Source of the DNA: CAWGHZ01 sp963822575
Lineage (GTDB): Bacteria > Pseudomonadota > Alphaproteobacteria > MPNO01 > DASWLB01
Direction: 5' to 3'
Assembly (NCBI GenBank): GCA_963822575.1
Contig: CAWGHZ010000003.1
Coordinates: 186,001 to 250,000, forward strand
Length of the DNA stretch: 64,000 nucleotides
Numbering within the stretch: the first letter of the stretch is position 1; the number at the start of each line of letters is the position of its first letter. Below the pieces are notes generated by a model. The model saw only the letters and a program-made list of their open reading frames with translations, ran no database searches and was not told the origin of the DNA. Both the position numbers and the translations under genes were made by a program. This document shows, piece after piece, positions 47,683-58,420 of the stretch.

Positions 47683-49817
47683 GAACGTTTGTTCGCGCCG
47701 CTGCGTCGTGTTTGCTCCGGCTTGGGGACCCAGGGGCGGTCGCCGGCGTCGCCGCGGACGGATTCGATGCGGAGCCGGTCGGGGTCGAGCCACACGGCGT
47801 AGGCGCCGTTCTTCCACACCGACCAGCGGTCAATCACACGCGACCGGTCACGGCAGAGCCGCCATGGCGCGGGCGCGCGGCTGAGGACCAGGCCGGTCGT
47901 AGCGCAATCCTCCGCCAGCGCCTCGGGCCGCCAGTCGAGCGCCACCGTCCGGCCGCGCGCATGCCAGATGCAGCCGAGCCCGTCGCAGCGGAGCCCGTCG
48001 GCGCCGTCGCGGGGCCACGGCGCCGCCCGCCACTGGGCGTTGCGCCGGAGCCAGATCGCCGCGTCGAACGTCGCGACATTGTCGGCGTTCAGCGCCAGCG
48101 CGCCGTCCGCGCCGCGCAGCCCGACGAGCTTGCCCGATGCGTCGACCAGCAGGTCCGGCGGCCGCGCGGTCACGGCGAAGGCGACGCCGAGCACGATCCC
48201 GGCGAGCCCGCCGGCCCGCAAACGTCCGCGCCACAGGCAGAGCCACAGCCCGCCCGCCGCGACCAACGCCAGCGCCGAAGTCGGCATCGCCTTGACCAGG
48301 ATCACTGCGCCGGGCCAGCCGGCCACCGTGCGGGCGACGTGGATCACCCCATCGACGCCCCAGCCCATCGGCACCAGCGCGAGATGTTCGAGCCCGAGCG
48401 GCATCAAGAGGAACGCCGCCATCGCCCACGGCATGATCCAGAGCGCCGTCAGCGGCACGGCGGCGAGGTTCGCCGCGAGCCCGTAGAGCGCGAGGCGGTT
48501 GAAGTGATAGGCGGCGAAGGGCGCGGTCGCCGCCGTCGCCACCGCCGAGGAGAGCAGCACGCCCGCAAGATAGACGGCGGCACGCCGCTCCCACCCGCCG
48601 CCGGCACGCCACTGGCCGAGCCCGCCCGACGCCGCCTCGTAGGTCGCGATCAGCGCGATCACCGCCGCAAACGACATCTGGAAGCTCGGCCCGGTGAGCA
48701 ACTCGGGAGCCGTGGCGAGCACGACGGCCGCGGCCCACGCGACCAGCCGCATCGAAATCGCGGCGCGGTCGAGCTGCACGGCGAGGAGCACGATGGCCAC
48801 CATGACGAAGGCGCGCTGCGTCGGCACCGTCGCGCCCGAGATGGCGAGATAGAACGCCGCGCCGGCGAGCGCGGCCGCCGCCGCCCACTTCTTGATCGGC
48901 CGGCGGAGCGCGAGGGACGGGATCGCCGCGAGGGCGAGCCGGACGAAGAAGAACACGATCCCGGCCACGAGCCCCATGTGCAAACCGGAGATGGCGAGGA
49001 GGTGGGCGAGGCCCGAGTTGCGCATGGCGGCGAGCGTCCGCTCGGAGATCGCGCCGCGCTCGCCGGTCATCAAGGCCGTCGCCATCGCGCCCGTGTCGCC
49101 CGCGAGCGCCGCGCGCACCCGCGCCGTCGCCGCCGCGCGCCGCCTTGCGAGCCAGACGCCGAACCCGCCGCCGTCGCCGCGCGCGACGATGGTCGGCCGG
49201 CCGTAGGCGAACCCGACGGCGCCGAGGCGCTGGAACCAGGCGCGGCGGGCGAAATCGAACGCGCCGGGCGCGGCCGGGCCGGCGGGCGGAGAGAGCTTGG
49301 CGTGCATGGTCACACGGTCGCCGGGCACGATCCCGTCGGCGCCGGCCAGCACGCGCACCCTGATCCGCGCCGGCGTGTCGCGCGCGGCAAGCCGGCCGAT
49401 CCGCACACGGTCGAGCGTCAGCCGGGCGCCGCGCGGCTCGGGCTCCGCCGCGACCACCCGTCCGGTGACGGCAACCGGCCCGACCGGCCTTTGCAGCACG
49501 GGCGCGGCGACGCGGGCGCTGCGGACCTCCGCCGCCGCGAAGCCCAACGCAACCGCGCCGGCGGCGATCAGCGCGAGCGGCAAAGTCGGTCGGCCGCGCG
49601 TTCCCCAGGCGAGAACGAGGGCGGTGAGCGCCGCCGCCGGGCCGAGCCACAAAGGCGGCTCCAGCGGCAGTGCGAAATAGACGGCGATCCCCGCGCCCAT
49701 CAGCGCCGGCAGCCACAGCGCCCAGCGCTCGCGCTCGGCGGCGAACGCGCCCGCCAGCGCCGCGGCGATCCCGCCGGCGCCGGCGTGTTCCGTCCGTGCG
49801 AACGCGGCCAGCCTCAT
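47667..49817 (-). CDS. comEC: ComEC/Rec2 family DNA-uptake channel protein
   Basis: 716 residues from the ATG at 49817. An N-terminal hydrophobic pair is followed by the DUF4131/OB-like region (VAVTGRVVAAEPEPRGARLT near 108-127), then the competence domain with GERGAISERTLAAMRNSGLA and HLLAISGLHMGLVAGIVFFF near 240-285, the family hallmark, and several more membrane helices. The C-terminal metallo-beta-lactamase-like domain of full-length ComEC is missing, as in many alphaproteobacteria. It would form the inner-membrane channel for single-stranded DNA uptake. It is divergent from gltX, a conserved alphaproteobacterial arrangement. Confidence 0.92.
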   Translation of the reverse strand: MRLAAFARTEHAGAGGIAAALAGAFAAERERWALWLPALMGAGIAVYFALPLEPPLWLGPAAALTALVLAWGTRGRPTLPLALIAAGAVALGFAAAEVRSARVAAPVLQRPVGPVAVTGRVVAAEPEPRGARLTLDRVRIGRLAARDTPARIRVRVLAGADGIVPGDRVTMHAKLSPPAGPAAPGAFDFARRAWFQRLGAVGFAYGRPTIVARGDGGGFGVWLARRRAAATARVRAALAGDTGAMATALMTGERGAISERTLAAMRNSGLAHLLAISGLHMGLVAGIVFFFVRLALAAIPSLALRRPIKKWAAAAALAGAAFYLAISGATVPTQRAFVMVAIVLLAVQLDRAAISMRLVAWAAAVVLATAPELLTGPSFQMSFAAVIALIATYEAASGGLGQWRAGGGWERRAAVYLAGVLLSSAVATAATAPFAAYHFNRLALYGLAANLAAVPLTALWIMPWAMAAFLLMPLGLEHLALVPMGWGVDGVIHVARTVAGWPGAVILVKAMPTSALALVAAGGLWLCLWRGRLRAGGLAGIVLGVAFAVTARPPDLLVDASGKLVGLRGADGALALNADNVATFDAAIWLRRNAQWRAAPWPRDGADGLRCDGLGCIWHARGRTVALDWRPEALAEDCATTGLVLSRAPAPWRLCRDRSRVIDRWSVWKNGAYAVWLDPDRLRIESVRGDAGDRPWVPKPEQTRRSGANKRSVRPE

Positions 49818-49907
49818 GCCGCCCCCCTTTGCGGCCGATGATAGCGCGAATCCGGTCGCCGGGCGCCCCGAGTTGCGCGGGCGGGGCGGGCGGACTAGAA
49901 CCCGCGC

Positions 49908-51338
49908 ATGAGCCTCGTCACACGCTTCGCCCCCTCGCCCACCGGCTTCCTGCATATCGGCGGGGCGCGCACGGCCTTGTTCAACTGGCTGTACGCCCGC
50001 CACCACGCAGGCACCTTCCGCCTGCGCATCGAGGACACCGACCGCGCGCGCTCCACCCAGGCGGCGATCGACGCGATCCTCGACGGGCTCAGATGGCTCG
50101 AGCTCGAATGGGACGGCGAGGTCGTCTATCAGTCGCAGCGGCTGGAACGCCACGCGGAGGTGGCGAACGCCCTGCTCGCGGCGGGCCACGCCTATCGCTG
50201 CTGGGCGACGCCGGACGAGATCGCCGCCGCGCGCGATGCCGCCCGCGCCGCCGGCAAGAAGCTGCGCTTCGAGAGCCCGTGGCGCGACCGCGACCCGGCG
50301 GAAGCGCCGGACGCACCCTTCGTCGTCCGCTTCCGCGCGCCGCGCGCGGGCGAGACAGTCATCGCCGATCTCGTGCAGGGCGAGGTGAAGGTCGCCAATG
50401 CCGAGCTCGACGACATGGTGATGCTTCGCGCCGACGGTACGCCGACCTACATGCTGTCGGTCGTGGTCGACGACCACGATATGGACGTCACCCACGCGAT
50501 CCGCGGCGACGACCATCTGACCAACGCGTTCCGCCAGACGCAGCTTTTCCTCGCCATGGGCTGGACGCCGCCCGAATACGCCCACATCCCGCTGATCCAC
50601 GGCGCCGACGGGGCGAAGCTCTCCAAGCGCCACGGCGCGCTCGGCGTCGGCGAATACCGCACGATGGGCTTCCTGCCCGAGGCGATGCGGAACTATCTGC
50701 TGCGCCTCGGCTGGTCGCACGGCGACGAAGAGATCATCCCGACCGCGAAGGCCGTCGAGTGGTTCGACCTCGGCCAGGTGGGGCGCTCGGCCGCGCGGTT
50801 CGACATGGACAAGCTGACGAGCCTCAACGCGCACTGGCTGCGCGAGGCCGACGACGCGCGGCTCCTGGGGCTGATCGAGCCTGCGCTTGCGGCGCGCGAC
50901 GACGTGATGCTCGACGTGGCGGGACGCGCGCGGCTCCTCGCCGGCATGGCGGGGCTCAAGGCGCGGGCGCGCACCCTCGTCGACCTTGCCGAGAGCGCGG
51001 CGTTCTACGTGAAGAAGCGACCGGTCGCGCCCGACGCGAACGCGGCAAAGCTGCTGGCACCCGAGGCGCGCGCCAGGCTCGGCCGCCTCGCCGATGCGCT
51101 CGGCCACGTCGCCGAATGGACGCCCGCCTCCCTCGAGGACGCGGTGCGCCGCTTCGCCGAGGCCGAGGGCGCGAAGCTCGGCGACGTGGCCCAGCCGCTC
51201 CGCGCCGCGCTCACCGGTGCCACAATTTCGCCCGGAATTTTCGACGTGATGGAGGTGCTGGGACGGGCCGAGACGCTCGCCCGCGTGCTCGAATTCTGCC
51301 CATTCCTGAGGCAGGGGCGGGGGGCCCGAACGGTTTGA
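49908..51338 (+). CDS. gltX: Glutamate--tRNA ligase
   Basis: 476 residues, class I aminoacyl-tRNA synthetase. The HIGH-type motif is in RFAPSPTGFLHIGGARTALF (near 6-25) and the KMSKS-type motif is KLSKRHGALGV near 237-247; LRIEDTDRARS near 39-49 is also diagnostic. It charges tRNA-Glu and, in bacteria with the amidotransferase route, may also charge tRNA-Gln. Citrate synthase follows after 86 bases in the same direction, the usual alphaproteobacterial order. Confidence 0.96.
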   Translation: MSLVTRFAPSPTGFLHIGGARTALFNWLYARHHAGTFRLRIEDTDRARSTQAAIDAILDGLRWLELEWDGEVVYQSQRLERHAEVANALLAAGHAYRCWATPDEIAAARDAARAAGKKLRFESPWRDRDPAEAPDAPFVVRFRAPRAGETVIADLVQGEVKVANAELDDMVMLRADGTPTYMLSVVVDDHDMDVTHAIRGDDHLTNAFRQTQLFLAMGWTPPEYAHIPLIHGADGAKLSKRHGALGVGEYRTMGFLPEAMRNYLLRLGWSHGDEEIIPTAKAVEWFDLGQVGRSAARFDMDKLTSLNAHWLREADDARLLGLIEPALAARDDVMLDVAGRARLLAGMAGLKARARTLVDLAESAAFYVKKRPVAPDANAAKLLAPEARARLGRLADALGHVAEWTPASLEDAVRRFAEAEGAKLGDVAQPLRAALTGATISPGIFDVMEVLGRAETLARVLEFCPFLRQGRGARTV

Positions 51339-51424
51339 ACGCGCATTCTTTTTGCAGTATCTAGGGACAAACTTGTGACCCGGCCCGTGGCCCGGGTTGT
51401 GCCATTTTCCGAAAGGACGAACGC

Positions 51425-52756
<1,332 letters not shown>

Positions 52757-52769
52757 GCGTTCGGACCGT

Positions 52770-52790
52770 GGGCGGGTCGGGGACCCGCCC
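52770..52790 (+). terminator. Hairpin after gltA
   Basis: GGGCGGGTC (52770-52778) and GACCCGCCC (52782-52790) form a perfect 9-bp stem with a GGG loop 14 bases after the stop codon. There is no T-run, so it may act as a transcript-end stabiliser or a weak terminator. Confidence 0.55.
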
Positions 52791-53000
52791 CTGCGGCCCC
52801 GTTCGACGATTCGCATGTCGGGGCCGGTCCCCGAGCGATCCTTGTCACGCGCCGCTCGAACTCGCCATTGCCTCCGCGGGCCACTACGCAATCGACAAGC
52901 CCCAGCGTCGTTCAGGCGGTCGGTCCGTGGTTGATCGTAATGGACTCCGTTCGTCGCGAGGACATAGATTTACCTTTGTAGGGCGTCTTCGGGGGACGGA

Positions 53001-54776
53001 GTGGCTAAAGACCGGGTCCAAAGAAGGCTGGCCGCCATCGTCTCGGCCGACGTGGCCGGCTACTCCGCAATGATGGGGCGCGATGAGGCCGGAACGCTCT
53101 CTCGCCTCAAGGCGCTTCGCACCGAGTTTCTGCATCCGACGGTCGCCGAGTACGGAGGCCGCATCGTCAAGACGACCGGCGACGGGACCCTGGTCGAGTT
53201 CTCGAGTGCTGTCCATGCGGTTCAGCATGCCATCGACGTCCAGCGCGGGCTGGCGGAGCGTAATGCCCGCCTGCCGGAGGAACAGCGCATCCGGCTCCGC
53301 GTGGGCGTCAACGTCGGTGACATCATCATCGACAGCGAGGACATCTACGGCGACGGTGTGAACGTCGCGGCACGGATCGAGGGACTTGCCGAGCCTGGAC
53401 AGACGCTGATTTCGAGTGCGGTGTATGAACAGGTCCGGCGAAAGCTCGCGGTCGATTTCGAGGACTTGGGCGAGCACGCGCTCAAGAACATCGCCGAACC
53501 GGTGCACGTCTATCGCGTCGGTGGGGCGCAAGAGGGGCCGACCTCCGGCAGTGCATCCGCCGCCGATGCGATGTTCCGAAGGCCCGCGGTCGCCGTTCTG
53601 CCGTTCGAGAACATGTCGGGCGATCCCGAACAGGACTACTTCGCAGATGGGCTCACCGAGGACATTATCAGCGCCCTGTCGCTCTGGCGCTTTTTCCCGG
53701 TCATCGCCCGCAACTCAACATTCGCCTACAAGGGAGCCTCGCCGGATATCCGCCAAGTCGGGAAGGAACTTGGCGCCCGCTATGTGATCGAGGGAAGCGT
53801 CCGCAAGGCTGGTGGCCGTCTCCGGGTCACAGCGCAGCTCATCAACGCCGAGACTGGCCATCACATCTGGGCCGAGCGCTACGATCGCGACCTGGCAGAT
53901 ATCTTCGAACTTCAGGACGAGCTGAGCCAACGCATCGCCGCGACCGTTGCGCCGGAGCTTGAGTACGGTGCCGCTCCGGAACCGCGTACTCGAGCACCGC
54001 AAAATTTCGATGCCTGGGACCTGGTGCAACGGGGCTACGGTCAGGCCTTCTCTCTCGAAGTCGAGCACGTCCTATTGGCTCGGGACTATTTCGAGCGCGC
54101 CATCCAGATCGACCCGACCTACAGTCCCGCCTATACCGGCCTAGCATGGACCTATCATCGGGAGTTCGTGCTGAAACCGGGGCGATTTACTGCGGACGCA
54201 ATGCAACGCTTCGTTGATGCCGCAAACCGGGCGGTGGCTCTCGACGACAAGGATTCGCAGGCGCACACGATTGCCTCGATGATGCACGGTTGGACCCAAG
54301 AGAACGAGCGGGTCCTTGCCACCGCCAAGAGGGCCGTCGATCTCAACCCCAACAATCCGATGGCGCAATCGCAGTTGGGTATGGCGCTGACCATGTCCGG
54401 TCGACCAGATGAAGGTCTCCCGCACATGGAAAGGTCAATACTGCTTTCGCCCCGAGACCCTCGTCACGGGTTCTGGATGATGGCATTTGGCAAGGCCTGC
54501 CTTGTCGCGGGGGAAAGCGAGCAGGCAGTGGATTGGCTGGAACGCGCGATCGAGCGCCATCCGGACAACCCGTATTCCCATCTCTTTCTGGCGTCGGCCC
54601 TCGGGCACCTCGGGAAGAGCGACGCCGCAAGAGGCGCTTACGCCACTTTCAACCGTCTCACGCCGGGGGCGTCAGGACCGGAGCAATTCCTCCAATTCCA
54701 TAGCAAGGATAACGAAAAAATCCTTGCCGGGTTACCTAAGGCCGGGATCGACGTTGAGCCGCCGCGAAACGGCTAA
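53001..54776 (+). CDS. Class III adenylate/guanylate cyclase with TPR repeats
   Basis: 591 residues; GTG start with GGGGGACGGA upstream. The N-terminal cyclase catalytic domain (near 8-175) shows SADVAGYSAMMGRDE (metal-binding Asp17), VKTTGDGTLVEF (second Asp near 60) and GDGVNVAARIEGLAEPG. Next is a TolB-like/AcyC-associated domain (VAVLPFENMSGDPEQDYFAD near 195-214) and then tetratricopeptide repeats to the C-terminus (e.g. AKRAVDLNPNNPMAQSQLGM). This architecture is common in Rhizobiales and Rhodospirillales. Whether cAMP is made, and what signal is sensed, is not known. Codon usage is slightly less GC-biased than its neighbours. Confidence 0.92.
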   Translation: MAKDRVQRRLAAIVSADVAGYSAMMGRDEAGTLSRLKALRTEFLHPTVAEYGGRIVKTTGDGTLVEFSSAVHAVQHAIDVQRGLAERNARLPEEQRIRLRVGVNVGDIIIDSEDIYGDGVNVAARIEGLAEPGQTLISSAVYEQVRRKLAVDFEDLGEHALKNIAEPVHVYRVGGAQEGPTSGSASAADAMFRRPAVAVLPFENMSGDPEQDYFADGLTEDIISALSLWRFFPVIARNSTFAYKGASPDIRQVGKELGARYVIEGSVRKAGGRLRVTAQLINAETGHHIWAERYDRDLADIFELQDELSQRIAATVAPELEYGAAPEPRTRAPQNFDAWDLVQRGYGQAFSLEVEHVLLARDYFERAIQIDPTYSPAYTGLAWTYHREFVLKPGRFTADAMQRFVDAANRAVALDDKDSQAHTIASMMHGWTQENERVLATAKRAVDLNPNNPMAQSQLGMALTMSGRPDEGLPHMERSILLSPRDPRHGFWMMAFGKACLVAGESEQAVDWLERAIERHPDNPYSHLFLASALGHLGKSDAARGAYATFNRLTPGASGPEQFLQFHSKDNEKILAGLPKAGIDVEPPRNG

Positions 54777-54908
54777 ACACCTTCGAGAGAGGCTCGCCGT
54801 CGATGGAAACGATCCGTCCGAGCGATCTCACCGCGGGCGCGGCTCGGCGTGCGCCGTCCACTCCACCGTCGTATCTGCGGTCGCGACCGCGACCGAACCG
54901 TAGATGGG

Positions 54909-55268
54909 TCAGCGCTGTTTCCAGATCTTGACGAGATACTGCGCGTCCTCGTCGCTGACGCCCCACATCTCGAACTTCACTCGCGCGGCGTCGTAAATGG
55001 TCACGTCGCCGGCCGGCTTGTCCTTGTCCGTGTAGACCGCGACATTGACCTCCATACTGTCGAGCGCGCGGTTCCCGGTCTTCGCGATCCGCTCGACCAT
55101 GTTCACCGCGCACGCCGCCATGGAGGCGCAAAACAGCTCTCCCGCACCGGGCGCATCGCCGCCGGGGTTTTCGGACACAAAGTGATGGTTGCGCGCGTTG
55201 CAGATGGAGCGCCCGGGAGTGCCGCTACTATAGGTGCGCGCCTGATAGGCTAGAGACAGCTCAGCCAT
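54909..55268 (-). CDS. OsmC family protein
   Basis: 119 residues from the ATG at 55268 (MAELSLAYQARTYSSGTPGR). The OsmC/Ohr fold is indicated by GGDAPGAGELFCASMAACAVNMVERIAKT near 43-70, holding the cysteine region of the peroxidase-like site, followed by beta strands (MEVNVAVYTDKDKPAGDV). OsmC proteins reduce organic hydroperoxides; the Arg and Glu of the classical Ohr site cannot be assigned with confidence, so this may be a divergent member. It stands alone, downstream of the dehydrogenase/glyoxalase genes. Confidence 0.85.
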   Translation of the reverse strand: MAELSLAYQARTYSSGTPGRSICNARNHHFVSENPGGDAPGAGELFCASMAACAVNMVERIAKTGNRALDSMEVNVAVYTDKDKPAGDVTIYDAARVKFEMWGVSDEDAQYLVKIWKQR

Positions 55269-55404
55269 GTCACGCTTCCTCGCAAAGGCTCGCCCATAGT
55301 TTGCCGAATGGACAAACCGGGAGCAAACAAAATTCCGATGCGTGGGCGTCCGGTCGGGTTCAGGGATCTCGTCAAGGCCCGCCTGAACGGAGCGATCGGA
55401 ACGA

Positions 55405-56328
55405 CTAGCGCACCTTGAACACCAGCTTCCCGCGGAAGTGGCGCCCCTCGCTGATGCGCTGCGCCTCCGCGGCGTCCTTGAGGGCGAAGAGCCTGATTTC
55501 GGGCGGGCGGATCGCACCGGTCTCGACCAGCGCGGCGACGCGTTCGAGATGGGGCCGGTCGCGCCCGACCGCGGGCCTGAGCGACGCCACCTCGGGGCGG
55601 GGCGAATCCGGCGCCTTCGTGCCCGAGGCGATGAAGGCGGCGCGCCCGCCCGGCTTGACGACGGCGAAGCTCTTCGACGCCACGTCGCCCCCGACCGTGT
55701 CGAGCACCGCGTCGCAGCCGGCCACGATCTTGGCGAAGTCGTCCCTGGTGTAGTCGATGATCCGGTCGGCGCCGAGGCCTTTGACATAGCCGATATTGGC
55801 CGTGCTCGTCGTGGCGATCACATGCGCGCCGATGTGCCTGGCGAGCTGGATCGCGACGGCGCCGACGCCGCCCGCCCCGCCCTGGATCAGGATGGTCTCG
55901 CCGGGCTGGAGCTTCAGCGTGTCCTCGATCGAGATCAGCGCGGTCAGCCCGGTGAGCGCCAGCGCCGCGGCATCGACGTGGGAGATGCTGTCGGGCTTCT
56001 TCGCGACGATCGCGGCCTTCATCGCGATCTTTTCGGCATAGGTGCCTTCCTGGCCGGCGTCGCAGACCCCGAACACCGCATCGCCGATGGCGAGGTCGGC
56101 CACTCCCTTGCCCACCGCGCCGATCACACCCGAGAAGTCACGCCCCAGCACATAGGGGAAGTATTTGACCGTGCCATACTCGCCCGAGCGCACCTTCCAG
56201 TCGGCCCCGTTGACGCTGGCGGCATGGATGTCCACCACGACCTGCCCGTCTCCCGCGACGGGATCGGGAAGGTCGCCATAGGTCATCACCTCCGGCCCGC
56301 CATGATGGTCGAAATATGCCGCTCTCAT
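55405..56328 (-). CDS. NADPH:quinone reductase-like medium-chain dehydrogenase
   Basis: 307 residues, MDR superfamily, zinc-free quinone-oxidoreductase type. The N-terminal GroES-like domain runs MRAAYFDHHGGPEVMTYGDL to DFSGVIGAVGKGV (near 84-96). The Rossmann motif is ILIQGGAGGVGAVAIQLARH near 145-164, and LGADRIIDYTRDDF follows. No zinc-binding cysteine cluster is seen. It would reduce quinones or enones with NADPH. It lies 15 bases after gloA in the same direction, so the two likely form a small electrophile-detoxification operon. Confidence 0.9.
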   Translation of the reverse strand: MRAAYFDHHGGPEVMTYGDLPDPVAGDGQVVVDIHAASVNGADWKVRSGEYGTVKYFPYVLGRDFSGVIGAVGKGVADLAIGDAVFGVCDAGQEGTYAEKIAMKAAIVAKKPDSISHVDAAALALTGLTALISIEDTLKLQPGETILIQGGAGGVGAVAIQLARHIGAHVIATTSTANIGYVKGLGADRIIDYTRDDFAKIVAGCDAVLDTVGGDVASKSFAVVKPGGRAAFIASGTKAPDSPRPEVASLRPAVGRDRPHLERVAALVETGAIRPPEIRLFALKDAAEAQRISEGRHFRGKLVFKVR

Positions 56329-56343
56329 CGTTGTTCCCCGCGC

Positions 56344-56787
56344 TCACTTCCGCTCGATCAGCTCGATCTTGTAGCCGTCGGGGTCCTCGACGAAGGCGAT
56401 GACCGAGCCGCCGTGGGCCATCGGGCCGGGCGGGCGCGGGATCTTGACGCCCTCGGCCTTGAGCGCCTCGCAGGTCTTGTAGATGTCGGGCACGGCGATC
56501 GCGATGTGACCGTAGGCGCTGCCGAGATCGTAGGGCTCCTTCTGGTCCCAGTTGTGAGTGAGCTCGAGCTCGGCCGCGCCCGGATTGCCCTCGCCGTAGG
56601 CGACGAAGGCCAGGGTGAACTTGCCGGTCGGGAAGTCGCGCCGGCGCAACAGCTTCATGCCCAGAAGCCGCGTGTAGAAATCGATCGACTTGTCGAGGTC
56701 CATGACGCGCAGCATCGTATGCAGGAACCGGAACTGGCCGGTATCGACCGCGGCACTGCGCTCGGGGGCGGTGGTCTCGTTCGCCAT
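56344..56787 (-). CDS. gloA: Lactoylglutathione lyase (glyoxalase I)
   Basis: 147 residues of the vicinal-oxygen-chelate family. The first half is FLHTMLRVMDLDKSIDFYTR (His22/23 region) and AAELELTHNW (Glu ligand near 75); the second half is YGHIAIAVPD (His near 93) and PDGYKIELIER (Glu near 144), giving the two His and two Glu metal ligands of GloA. It converts the methylglyoxal-glutathione adduct to S-lactoylglutathione. A short N-terminal extension (MANETTAPERSAAVDTG) precedes the core. GGAGA lies upstream of the ATG. Confidence 0.94.
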   Translation of the reverse strand: MANETTAPERSAAVDTGQFRFLHTMLRVMDLDKSIDFYTRLLGMKLLRRRDFPTGKFTLAFVAYGEGNPGAAELELTHNWDQKEPYDLGSAYGHIAIAVPDIYKTCEALKAEGVKIPRPPGPMAHGGSVIAFVEDPDGYKIELIERK

Positions 56788-56886
56788 GGCGGGTCTCCTT
56801 GCCGTCTCTGAGTCTGCCGGACTCTACCACCGCGCCCCGGATCGGCGTAGAGTTCCCCGGACGGCCCCTGCGAGGAGGAAACGACG

Positions 56887-57369
56887 ATGGACCAGACCAC
56901 GCGTGCTCCCACCGATCCCGCCGAGAAGGAAGCGTTCCACCGCGACGCCGAAGAGCGCATCCAGACCTTCCGCTATGACAAGCCGGAGGCCAACGGCAAG
57001 GTCAAGCAGATCGCCAGCCTGCTGCGCTCCGACCTGATCCGCATCAACGTGCAGGTCGTGAAGGAAGGCGGCGAGAACAACATGCATTACCATACGGGCG
57101 GCGACAATGCCTGGATGGTGCTGAAGGGCTGCGCGCGGTTCTACGGGCTGGACGACAAGCTGCTCGGCGAGCTGCACGCCAACGACGGCATCCTGCTGCC
57201 CGGCGGCTCGCGCTACTGGTTCGAGAAGGTGGGCGACGAGGACCTCGAGATCCTCCAGATCATGTGCAAGGAGTCGCGCACCGCCAAGACGGCGCGCATC
57301 AACCTCGAGGAGCACAAGGACTGGATGACCGACGGGTTCCTGCAGGTCTACGACAAGGCAGCGACCTGA
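56887..57369 (+). CDS. Cupin domain-containing protein
   Basis: 160 residues with one cupin barrel. Motif 1 is GGENNMHYHTGGDNAWMVLKG near 60-80, with the His pair and acidic position of a metal site; motif 2 is PGGSRYWFEKVGDE near 107-120. AGGAGG precedes the ATG. The specific activity (isomerase, dioxygenase or binding) cannot be read from sequence. It precedes the ABC substrate-binding protein by about 90 bases in the same direction. Confidence 0.85.
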   Translation: MDQTTRAPTDPAEKEAFHRDAEERIQTFRYDKPEANGKVKQIASLLRSDLIRINVQVVKEGGENNMHYHTGGDNAWMVLKGCARFYGLDDKLLGELHANDGILLPGGSRYWFEKVGDEDLEILQIMCKESRTAKTARINLEEHKDWMTDGFLQVYDKAAT

Positions 57370-57457
57370 CCGCCGCGACCGCCGCGTCGCGCCGCCGCCG
57401 GGTCACGCGCCGCGGCGGGGCGGACGCGTCACGCCATAAAAACGGGAGGAAGCCGCG

Positions 57458-58418
57458 ATGAAACCCCTTGCGCGCGGGGCGGCGCTGGTCGCCGCGATCG
57501 TTGCCCTGGCCAGCCCGGCGCTTGGCGCCGACGCCCTCAAGGTCGGCAAGGCGGCGCCGACCTCGTCGGCGACCGTGCCGCTCGACGTCGGCGTGCGCGC
57601 CGGCATCTTCAAGAAGCACGGGCTCGACGTCACCGTCATCGACTTCCACGGGTCGAGCCACATGCACCAGGCGATGGTGGCGGGCTCGGTCGACATGGGC
57701 ATCGGGGCGGGGCCCGAGCTCGCGCTGATCGCCAAGGGCGCACCGATCAAGGCGGTGTGCGAGTTCGGCGGGCCCGCCGACCTTCCTCGGCATCATCGTG
57801 CCGGCCGATTCGCCGATCCACAAGATCGCCGACCTCAAGGGCAAGAAGATCGGCGTCGCCTCGACCGGCGGGCTGACCTACTGGCTCACCCTCGAGCTCG
57901 CACGCCACGAGGGCTGGCCGAAGGACGCGCTGCAACTCGCCGCCATCGGCAACGCCCATTCCGCGGTGGTCTCCTCGCTCCGCACGGGCAACGTCGACGC
58001 GGTCTACAGCTCCACCGCGGTGGCGTTCTTCCTGGAGAAGAAGCATCAAGGGCGCCTTTTGGTGCCCGCCTCGTCCTACGTGGGCGATATCGGCAGCGGC
58101 ATGATCTTCGCGCGCGACTCGCTGATCGCGGAGAAGCCGGACGCGGTCCGCCGCTTCGTCGCCGGATGGCTCGAGACGATCGCGTTCATGACCGCCCATC
58201 CTGACGAGGCAATCAAGGCCGAAGCCGCCGTGACCACCTTCCCGATGGACGTGCAGACCAAGGAGTTCCACCTGACCTTTCCGATGTTCAGCCACAATTG
58301 CAGCTTCGACCCGGAGGCGTTCGCCAACCTCAAACGGTCGTTCGTCGACATGAAGATGCTGCCGAAGGCGCCCGACATGGCCAAGCTCTACACCACGGCC
58401 TTCCTGCCGAAATCGTAG
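57458..58418 (+). CDS. ABC transporter substrate-binding protein (NMT1/SsuA-like), frameshifted
   Basis: About 319 residues once corrected. Signal peptide MKPLARGAALVAAIVALASP with cleavage near LGA, so periplasmic. The first frame runs through KVGKAAPTSSATVPLDVGVR and GAPIKAVCEFGGP; the rest, TFLGIIVPADSPIHKIADLK onward, is one frame over. Deleting one base in 57771-57777 joins them. The fold is that of NMT1/THI5-like receptors for nitrate, taurine, aliphatic sulfonates or pyrimidine-like ligands; which one cannot be told. No ATPase or permease genes are adjacent, so the receptor is an orphan here. Confidence 0.88.
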
Positions 58419-58420
58419 GG